A DNA stretch of 64,000 nt from Antedon mediterranea (taxonomy: Eukaryota; Echinodermata; Crinoidea; Comatulida; Antedonidae). The position numbers and the translations under genes were made by a program. The stretch spans positions 7,068,001 through 7,132,000 of the forward strand of contig NC_092672.1 of NCBI RefSeq assembly GCF_964355755.1. The letters run 5' to 3'. Below, piece by piece: positions 45,158 to 57,100 of the stretch (position 1 is its first letter; each line of letters opens with the position of its first letter). The notes below the pieces were generated by a model that was not told where the DNA came from, did not search any database, and was given only the letters and a program-made list of their open reading frames with translations.

Positions 45158-48100
45158 GAATATTTGTATTGTGAGTTTAACGAATATTATTGATTTTTTT
45201 TGTTCAGCTATTTGTTTAATAAGTATCAACAAATATGATTACAAGCAAATATACCTGTCGGTCCTGGGATGGGTTTCAAATAATATAGTTTTACATTCAT
45301 TTTAGAAAAAATGTATAGATTATTTAGACCAGTTGTCATAATCACATTGTAATCTATTTTCCAGATAACAATGAAGTTATAACTCTTGTTGGTGGCAATG
45401 TAAAACGAGAAGGTCGACTTGAACTGAAAGGTGATATTTCTGGTACTGTTTGTTCTGTTGGCTGGACCGAAGCTGATGCTTCATTAGTCTGTAAGAGTCT
45501 TGGTTATGAAGGTGTTGACGAATATTTGGTGTATAGCTTTGGAGAAGGGAATGGGAGAATTTGGTCGAATATTAATGGTTGTATTGAATATCCTACGTGT
45601 AATCCAATGGATTCATCGGAAGATCCACAATGCACTCATGCAAATGATGTCGGGATAGTATGTTCACCTTGTAAGTTAAAAGGGAGCTACGATTTGTTAT
45701 GACCAACCTAGGCCAGGTCAACTGATGTGTCGGCGGTCGTCGCCTGAACACAGAAACCATCAAATCTGTGTCGAGGTGGAGATCGCGGACACACGTCCAA
45801 ATAATTTCCTCATGGTCGCCGGTCGTTTAAAATCGAAAGCTTCTAATATTAAATTGTAATTTCAAAAAATCATGCATGTACCACTTTGAAGATCAACTTG
45901 TTTACCCCTTTTTTAAAGTGACAATTCGACTTGTTGGTGGTGATAATCTGAATGAAGGGCGTGTAGAGTTCAATTATTTTGGTGAGTTTTCAACAATAAG
46001 GGATCTACATATCAGCGAAGCCGACGTCATTTGTCGTTCGCTTCACTTTCCTTCTGCTGAGTTCTCGGATTGCTGTGGAATATATGGTACTGCCTTTGAC
46101 CTGCCTTCTTATCAAGTCGAATGTAAAGGAAATGAGAAAGAATTATCTGACTGTTCGATATATACTACCTATGATATTGACCAACAATCTGGGATTAGAT
46201 GTTCAACTGGTAAGAATATGCAATGCAATATTGTTTGCCAAAAGGTATCTGATGAGTTTAGAATTTCTTTTAAATATATTAACATTTGTACTAAATTTAA
46301 CCTGCACTGATTATGTCAATGATAAATGTATGACAATTATTATACATTAAATAGTATTTTCTTAAAACAATTTAGTGTACTTAGTCTTATTTCACAATAT
46401 ATTATTATAACACCAGCTCCTCAATTTTAGATGTTTTCTTTTAAAGAAACATGTACTAGGCCTACATCTTGTAAATGTATTAAAGGGCGGAGAGAAGATT
46501 CTGGGTGGGTATTTTAAATATTAATTTATCTTTTAATAGTGGTTATGATATTTCCTCAGATGGCGTAAGATTAACTGGACAGTTTGAATCAGATGGACCA
46601 CTTGAAATCTTTACAAGCTCTGCTTGGCATAAAGTATGTTCGGTTGATTTTAACATTAAAGTTGGTGAAGTAATCTGCAGTCAACTCAACTTTGATGGTG
46701 TTTTAAATGTCACTGACATTGACAGTGACAACGGCACAACAACCATACGAGAAATTAATTGCACAGGAATAGAGAGTAGATTTGAAGAATGCTCTTTCAA
46801 TATTGTGCCTGAACAAATGTGCACAAGTTTTGTGAAGCTGTCATGCATTGGAAGTAAGCAAATGCAGTACTTAAATATACATTATTAAGCAGGGACAAAT
46901 TCTTGATATACAAACATTAACTTTCCCTAAGTTGTTATATATTATCTTTTTATATTAATCCACACATCGACGTTTCGAATTTGTCTGGACAATTTCGAGC
47001 TCAGGTATTATAAGTATGAAACGCCATGTGTGCCAAAATATTTATGTTTAACCAATATTATATTCAGCCTATAACCAAGACATTTGACATTAGAACGTCT
47101 TCTTTGGGACACTCTATTTAGATAAACACCTTTACAGAAAACATCCTTTTCAGAGGAAACCTCTTTTCATGGACATTTAGGCCTCCGGGTAAAACGAGGG
47201 GCAAACATTGTATATTAATACTGTTGACAGACTCTCAGTTGAATCTCTAAAGTTTCCCTTTAATATGTGTCCATTGTTGTAAACATAAGATAATCTTCAT
47301 CCAGCTACGAAATTTATAGTAAAAAATGACTGACCTTTAATCAACAAAATATTGTTTTCTTGACAGAAAAAATGTTTTAATAATGACATAATGCAGCTAA
47401 TAATCGTAAGCCATTTGTCTATAATAATTTGTATTTATAATATTTACAGGTGGATCAAGATTTGCTGATGGGTATACTAGGAACTCGGGGTATGCGCAGG
47501 CATACATTAATAGCGAATGGAATTATATTTGCGACAGTGATAGAAGAGTTACTGAATTTATCTGCTTACAAGAGCAATCAACTGGTGTTCACTTAGTACG
47601 AAACCAATACCCATTCTACATTTCTGACGAATACGCTGATTGTGACATCACACCCGAAAACAGTCTACAGTGTAGTCAAACCTTGGTTGATTGTTTTCCT
47701 TATCTTATTTATACGGAATGCTCAACGGGTATGTAATTTTTGTTTTATATGCCATCCCTGAGTTCAAATCCTTCATCTAATTTAAGCCTAATTAACCCTT
47801 CATAAAATGCATGTTGAATTCAATAAATGGTAGGTCTATAGGTCTAAATCTGTGTTAAGTGTTAATTAATCGCTTCTAAAAGAGTTGTTTCTGACGGTAC
47901 TTAATGCTTGGATGAATATTTTGCAATAACTGCTTTAAAATCAGAACGTCCATCCATACTATTTGTCATGTCATAAGCATTATTACTATGATGTCTGTCA
48001 GTTATAAGCCTCTGATGACAAATGCAAATAACGATCGACAATCATCTAAATTCATCCATTCTTTATCTACAACACATCTTCTTCACAATAGTATAACATA

Positions 48101-51100
48101 CACTGGTCTCCAGTACCATGAACCCCGAATACCAATTCCACGTTCTTGGTATTTATGCCGTTTGTTCATTACGTCATTCTATTAACTAGTCAAGCGTAGC
48201 GGGGAGTAACTAGTGCCATCATTTTGTTTTAAAGATGAGCTTATGAGATAATACTGTACCGCAATTTATATTTAGATGTTGCACGAATCAAGGGAGGAGG
48301 TCATCGTGGATTTGTTCAAATCTTCAAAGATGGCAAATGGAATTATATTTGCAGTGAAAACTGGAATGTTCAGACTACTGAGCTTGCTTGTAAAGAACTC
48401 AACTTTCGCTCCACTTCTACAGTGACTGGTGTTGGTGTAAACACAACCGCCGTAGTACCCGATGCTCAGATCATTATGTGTGATGGAAGTGAATCGAGTT
48501 TGCTGAATTGTCAATTTGATACCAACATGCAATGTAAACGTCATGCTGTACAAGTCACGTGTTCTGACGGTGATAATTTGTGCTTTTTTGCTACACTACT
48601 ATTGTCCTATTATTGTATTATTTTTGCATAAATTAATTAAATTTGTCTAGACCTATCTATACTTACTTTTTCACTGCCACATTCGTGATTTGATGATAGG
48701 AGTATTGGGTATTTAGCAAGAATAGGATTACCTGTAGTAACTAGTGCTGATAAGTAGCGACATCTTTCTTTTATCTTACTCTACAGTTGGTATACGTCTT
48801 AGAGGATCGCCAGTAAAGCATGCTGGTCGTGTGGAAATATACAACAACAACCAGTGGTGGACGGTTTGCGATGATTATTGGGATACCAATGACGCGAACG
48901 TGGCATGCATTATGGCGGGTTATTCTGGAGCTACCAGAGGGTATCGCGAGGCAGCGTTTGGTGAAGGGGTTGGTCCTATTTTGCGCTATGATTTTTTTTG
49001 TGACGGTGATGAAGACGACTTATTTGATTGCCCATTTGGTACACATTCCGATGGATTCTGTTCACATTACGAAGATGCAGGAGTGATTTGTTCTACAGGT
49101 ACGTTTCAGATCTTTGTATATGTTTACCAAAATAATTCAAAGGCATAACACCATAAAGGAGTATAACTGGGTTTACATGCAAAATTCGCACATTTTTATA
49201 CTTTTTATACAATAAAAAAAACACTACAAGACCTTGAGAGTTAGTGTTCAGATTCAAATTCATACACATTAATTAGGTTATTTGACAATAACTGGGGCCC
49301 GCACTAGAAGCAATAGCTTGTATCATGAGGGCCCCTACAAAATAAATATAAATATGCAAAATAAATAAAAAGAAACATCCCGTCTTAATGTCTGCCCTTT
49401 CATGTTATCGTCGCGTAATTGATGTTATTGTGCCGTGATTGTAATTTGTATGATTAATTAAAATGAATGTCTTGTTCCTTGTAACAGATATAATTCGTCT
49501 TTCTGATGGAAGCCCATCTGCCGGTCGGGTTGAACTATTTATCAATGGCCAATGGGGAACGATTTGTGACGATAACTGGGACATAAATGATGCCATTGTT
49601 ATTTGCCGACAATTAGGGTTTGACAGAGCTGCTAACGCATACGACATGGCTAGATTTGGTCCTGGCAAAGGTCCAATACATTTTGATGAAGTTCAGTGTG
49701 CGGGAAGCGAAACCGATATCTTACTGTGTAACACTAAAAGTATTCATGATTGTGAACATTCTGAAGACGCAGCGGTGTCCTGTGTTTCTGGTAAATATTG
49801 AACAAAATATATAAGTTTGAGTTTTTTTTTCACAGTAGATTTTCCGTCAGATGTTACACACAGTTGTTTATCTTTTTCATCTAGTCAGACGAATATGTGG
49901 TGAATATTAATTTACAACATTTTGTTGTTCCATATTTTTTTTTTGGACCAATTAGTTTGTGGCGAGTTAAGCTGTGGCCGAGTTTACTTGGGGCCGAGTT
50001 ATGTATGGTAGATAAGATAGATGATTAAATATCAAATACCTATCATCAATACGTTAGGCAATAAGGAGTATCTAAACATTAAATTGAAGCTCCCTTTATA
50101 AATCAACATTATTTTCATTGTAAGCTGTACTCTTTTCCTATTTAGACTCATTTGTGACTCCATCATGGTTGAAACCATTTAACAGTATTCAGACAAACGG
50201 TAAGTTAACATAAGATCAGTAATAACAAAGTAAATGTTATATTAATGAACAATGGACAGAGAATAAGAAGTATTATTTTCATCTGCCATATTCTATAATA
50301 AAAAAGAAACGAAAATGAATAAGAATGCAAGCAAAATCATAATTTATCGAATAAGATAGTAAGATTGAAATGAAAAGATAATATCAAGAGTAATGAAACA
50401 TGAAAGAGAGAAAATTATTACATTTGATTTTTAATTTAACAAAATAAAAATAACCTATACTAGCAGTAATGATAGCTTTGATAGAAGCTCTAAGATGATA
50501 GACGATACAATTGTTATTTCTAAGAGCTATAGTGTATAAACGGAGTATTTAATCGAACGTTCCGATCTTTATTTGAGATCTTTATCAACTCACTGCTTGT
50601 TGAATCCAATAGATTCAGGATCAGTTAAAAAATAAAATTATTGTTAATTTAAATGAAGCGAATAAGCAAATCACCCGTCGTATCAATTTTTGTTTGCAGG
50701 TTGTAAAGACTATTGGTTTCAAAACGATAATTCTTGTCTAACAGTTATACATACAGAGCATAGTACTACGCTTTCCGAATTGTCTTGTCCAGAAGGATCG
50801 TCAGTTCTTTCAGTAGACACAGAAGTAGGCATGTTAGGAGAATATCTTCGAATAATTTATTACTATTATGAAGAAATCACTCTTAAACTATTTCTTTGGC
50901 AAGATGGTAAATCAAAAACTTGCACTTTTTTTAATCGTACTGGTGATAATGGAGACACATGGGATGTGATTAGTGTACCGGCAATACAGTGTAACGACGT
51001 CTATGCTTATGTTTGTAAAATGGATATTAAAGGTACAGTATTTGTAATGTCTCTATGCCATTGTACAATTGTTCTGTATTTAATCATCTACTCAATGATA

Positions 51101-54100
51101 ACATTAATGAACGAGTCTTGTGGTTAATCACGTGTGAAACCAAATTTTATAGAGAGTGGTTCAGTACAACATACAGTATTTGTTAAATATACATCATCAC
51201 ATACCTAACATTTTAAAGTATTTATTTGATTAATTCAAACAAATTAAATTTTAGATCAATCTCAAACATGTTCAAACAATCAATTCAGATGTTTATCTGG
51301 CGCTTGTATTCTAAAATCATTACAATGTGACGGAAACTTTGATTGCCCTGACAACAGCGATGAAGATGAACAATGTATTCAAGGTAATATAGTAGGCCTA
51401 TATCAGTATTATTCTCGAGATATTCTCGTGTATTTCTGGTGGAATTTCTCTCGTTTTCACGACGTAGGCATCCGCGGTCTAAAGGGAATTCTTCTGCGCA
51501 GACAAAAAAGTACAGGCCGAATGAAGATAGTTACCACCGGTAAAGTACTATAGGCCAGGAATGAGTAGTTCTTTTTTCAAAACCAAAAATTAGTGAAACT
51601 AACCTGCTTGACAGCTTCTTTAGAAGAATGGCTATAGGCTATAGGCTTCGCATATTCCATATTATGTATCAATAATATTGCGGTTTTTCTTATTTTAGAG
51701 TGTTCCGATTCGTTGGACGGCCACGACTATCGGGGGACAAAGAACAAGACAACAAATGGAATACGTTGTATAAAATGGACAAGTAATTTTAAAGGAACTG
51801 ATGCGATATATCCAGTAGATTACATTGGTAAAGGTATTGGGGATCACAACTTTTGTCGGAATCCAAACGGAAGACAACAGCCATGGTGTTATACAGAGGA
51901 TTTTTATGAAGTTGAAGATTGTGAAATTCCATTATGTGGTGAGGAAATGAATATCAGAGTCTATTGTATGCAGTATTTGTTTCAAACAATCTCTTATGGC
52001 CAAATCAGACAGCGTCGTATGACGAGGCGGGAAAACATTAAACATGTTTAAAGTTCTCGTGACGACCTAAAAACTGCACCTGAAGCTAGCTCAAGACGAC
52101 TCGTTTCGTCGGGATTCAACTCAGACAGCACCGACGAGTCAAGACGTTGCGTTTCACTAAAACCTATTCCAAAGTTTTGGTAACAAGTTGTTATTATTTG
52201 GGTTATAACACTATATCATTTTTTTAGATCAAGTTTCAGATGCAGATTTAAACAATTGTCCAATCACAAGCTTCCAGTGTTCAACAGGTCATTGTATTTC
52301 CTATTCATTCCGTTGTGACCATAAACCAGACTGCCCAGATAGCTCAGATGAACAAGATTGTAGTAAGTTTATGTTCACATGACTGTTATATTGTTATTTT
52401 GGATAAAGATTTGTGCAAAAAAAAGAAAAATAAATAATGTATACGCTTTGTACTTTGTGCATAGCGCACCGCATAGTCACTTGTTAGGCGCACTCACTGG
52501 GCCACTCAGTGCTTTAAAATGCGCATAATACATGTTTTTTTTTAATGGTAGTATTCAGGAATTGCACCGATGTCGAGTTTTCCTGTGATAATGGACGCTG
52601 TTTACAATCTTCATTGCAATGTAACATAATTAAAGACTGTTTAGATGGAACAGACGAACTAAAATGTGGTAGGCGGTTTTTTTCCTGAATAACATGACAT
52701 AACATTAGCACAACATTTTATTGTAAGGGGAGTTTACAGTTGGAGAGATTTTTTTGGATATATTGTCTTACAGTGCATTATGCCTCATGTAATGTATACA
52801 ACAACAAAAGACTGATAGGTTGTAGATACAAAATGGGAAGATCTTTAATGTATGGAAAATTAGACGTTAAACTAGTCGTTGAAGGTGAAGCCTAGAACGT
52901 GCCACACTGCAACTGCAATTGTATTAAAATAATTTCGCTCGAGTAACAAAAGTGCTGTATATATCCATTTATTTTTTCCGGTGCAAGTGTCACTTAATAC
53001 AGTTATCTTTACCAGGTGAATGCAGCTCAGGTTTTTTACGATGTAGTGATGGTAAATGTTTGCACCCAAAATTCAAATGTGATCGAATAAGAGATTGTCC
53101 AACAGGAATTGATGAGCCCATGGATGAGCCAAATAATTGCCGTAAGTAGTAGCAATCAAATAGCCTAATCACTAACATTTCACATTTCATTGAGTTTAGA
53201 CAGGTATTTGAAGCAAGTTTTTCTTAAGTGAACATATAAATGATGACAGTGACAAAACTAGACTAGCTTTATCATTTGGAGGCAAGTTATCGCTAATTCT
53301 TGTGTTGTCTTTCCTATTATAGAATATACTGATACAAAATCGTTATGTAATAAAACAGAGATGGTATGCGAAAATGGCATTTGCATCGATCAGCGTCACC
53401 TGTGTCTATTAGACTACGATGTGTATTCAGACGACGTTATAACAGGTTGTCGAGATCGTAGTCACTTACAACATTGTGGTGAGTTGAGTTGTTTCATGTG
53501 TTGTGCAACCTTCGTATTTATTCAATATTATAATCATACAACGATCCTGTTTATTCAGGAACGATGGTACTTGACAAAAATGTATAGTTTAACTTTGTAT
53601 AACATAAAGGTTTCAATTGCTTTGTTTATCGTGCATTTTCTACTTGTCAGAAGTTATGACACGCCATATATGCCTTTTTAAAAAATTAAGTCAAAACACC
53701 TGGACCCGAAGACTGTCATATGAAAGTACTTTTCGTGAATAGGTGCATTTTGTAGGATTGTAGATAATAAATAAATAATTTTGTTTGAAAAATCCAGTAA
53801 AGTAATTACTCACATTCTTTAGCTTTCGCCATCTTGGCTGACGGCTTGATCACAAGTGATCCGGTCCACGGCTACTTCCTGGAAATCTGTTGATTGTTTC
53901 TAGGTGACGTCATACTTTTTCGTAGCAATGATGTGTATACGTGATCGAGAAATACAGCTCCTTCGTCGTGGTTGATTGCGTTATACCCCACTCCCGTCTT
54001 TCTGATTTGGATTGCTTTTACTTTGTAAATTATTTGTTTTATTTTTAAAGTGTGAATTATTTAAAGTACGATTGTTTTATTATTTATTATAAACAGTTTT

Positions 54101-57100
54101 CATTGGGGACCTACATGCAACATTATAGTAACTCAGCATTTATTTATTATATTTTGATTTGAAGACCCTTACAGAAGACTCGGTTCTCGGGCAAATTGTT
54201 CCATATATTGTTCCACTAACACAAGAACTTATGAGATAACTCTCCCTTTTTTGCAAAAGTTTCTAACGCTTTAAATCATACTTTGTCGTGTAGCTTCATT
54301 CGAGTGTCCAGCAAACACATACAAATGTCCGAGCTCGTACTGCATAACAATCAAAAGCCGATGTGATGGGCGAGATGATTGCGAAAATGGAGAAGATGAA
54401 CAGTATTGTGAGGATTATAACTGTCCAGGATACTTCAAATGTCAAGATGCGTCAAATTGTATTTCTCAAGATCTTGTGTGTGATGGCATCAAAGACTGTC
54501 TTCGTGGGGATGATGAACTTTTTTGCGGTAAGATGTGATTCAAAATTCAAAAAATATTAATACTAAATAAATAGAGAATCAGTCATAAAATAATAACACA
54601 AAGTGTCATCCATGTGTTCTAGATTATTTGGATACGTTGATTTAGGAAAAAAAAGAAACCGTAACTAATTGATCTATTTAAGATTTATACATTGTTGATA
54701 GATGTATGATCCTGAGCTTAATTTAACCCTCGGAGAAATATAATAGTCTCCTAAGAAGTTGTTACTACAGATTTACTTAGTACTATTTAATTTTGTCTTG
54801 CTATGATTTTATATTTTTTTTCTAATAAAACTTACATCTACCAAGAAGTAGAACGTAAATGTGCGTAAGTTCTACTTGTGTGATGTGAATTACACTTGTG
54901 TAATTTAATTGATTTACATTTCCCTTTCTTGCCTAAAATAATAAATTGTTTAAACTACTTTTTCATTGATAACGTCTGTCATAGATATACAGTGCCCTAA
55001 CGGATGTGTCTGCCAGGACCTTTCATACAACTGTCATGGAGTAGAATGGACAGCAGAAAAAGCTGCATTAATTTCGCCAGATGTACGATACTTGTAAGTA
55101 TAATAATTTATATTTTTATATATGTATTGTTTATAAAAAGAAACATTGTTTCCTTGCACACATAAGTCCATGTATATATATGCACGCGCACACGACACAC
55201 ATACTATACATATACAGTCCATACAAAATTTGTCACAGCCAATCAGAAGATCAAAGGACTGTTAGAACTTGGTCCTATTGGCAAGACGAGCTCAACATCA
55301 TTTTGTTAGATTGCCTTGATATTAAATAAGTTTTTTATTTTCAGAAATCTAAGCAATGTATCTATAGTTCCTTCAGAAGACACGGGTGAAGATCTGCTAT
55401 TCTTACATCCCAGTATTTTCAAATTTAATTTTGTTTTGTAAGTTTAATTAAATAAAAAAATACACTAAGCTTGTTTAAGTAATATTTATGTCTAGAGATG
55501 AAAACTATGAGTAGCTGCTGTAGTAGTTATCCAGTATATTCAAGTATTTTGTTTACACTTGTAGATGTAGTATAACTATTGTGCTTTTTCATGCATTTTC
55601 TTTTTATAGAGATATCTCTGGAAACAATATCAAGAAACTAGCAGGTGAAATGTTTTATCAGTTTGACCATCTGACAACTCTGTAAGTCATCATCACAATT
55701 TAGTAAACACATTTACACAGAGTTTTTAAAATTCGTTGCATCGTCAATAGACGTAATAGGGGCCGGCCACAACGCGGCACAATTCAACAAAATAAATGCA
55801 CCCGATTCTGTGGCTGTTACTAGACTCTCTGTGGAAGACTGTCTACCAGATACCTATCTAACTGTATTAAGTACTTTTAATACATGATATCTCTGACGTC
55901 ATTAGGTTCCTATCTAGAGACAATGTATAACGTTATAATATGTATTCATCAAATGCACCAGAAAGCAGAATAGCAGGTTTATCGTAAATAAAACGAAATT
56001 ATAAACGTATATTTACCTATTCTAGATACATGCAAGGCAACAATATAGCATCATTGGAAGGTGATGTCTTTCAGGATTTAAAACAATTGAAATATCTGTA
56101 AGTAAACCATGTTAAACCTATATAGAGTAGGCTAGTTTTAGTTTTTTAGGTAAACGTTTGTGTTTATTTTTTCTAAAATTAATTTAAAGCTCATTAAACA
56201 TGTTTAGTTAAATTTCTTTATACCGCTACAATAATAGTAGACTACATAATACTTTTACATAAAAAAGACTATGGAAACAGCAGAAAATTGCTGTACATTT
56301 TGGAACTAATTGTTTATTTGTTTCATTAACAGTAATATCCATGGTAATGGATTGGAATCCATCGGCAGAGGAACATTTTTCGGATTATCAAAACTCGAGT
56401 ATTTGTAAGTATAAAGTATTTTAGATGTACGTCATGGGTGACATTGTATGGGTTAATGGAGAGAACACCTTACAATTTAAATACAAAATAACAGAAAACG
56501 ATACACAGCAATTTAATTCCTAAGTAAAAGTGTATATGTATAACAGAATGGTTCTGTGGTAACATTATTTATGTGTGCTCTATTTTAGAAATATGTCTGG
56601 AAATAACATTGGTAACGTTGATAAATTGATATTCAAGGACTTGATGTCTCTTAAAACATTGTGAGTAATGTATATATAATCTTGTACTTTGGAAAATGGA
56701 AGTTACAGTACAATAAATGTATGTCAATATTGTGTCAGAGTAGACTAGATATAGAGAGATGAAAGAGAAATACTCGTCTACAAAGTATATACAGTAGCTC
56801 TTGCTCTTATAGCGGTGTTGTGTCCATGTAGGAACCGAGCTTCATGAAGTAAATCTTTCATTTCAGAATATCTGATGATTATTCATTTTGCTGTTTGTTG
56901 GAAGATGTTGGTTTTAACGACGTTGACTGTACGCCAGATGCAGACGTGTTTTCATCATGTGACAATCTTATGCAGAATGTGTACCTTAGAGCTTTCTTAT
57001 GGTTATTTGGACTGAGTGCACTTCTAGGAAACAGTTTTGTAATCTTATGGCGATGGATAAATTGGCCTGCAAAGAAAAGTCCATCTTACACACAATCGTT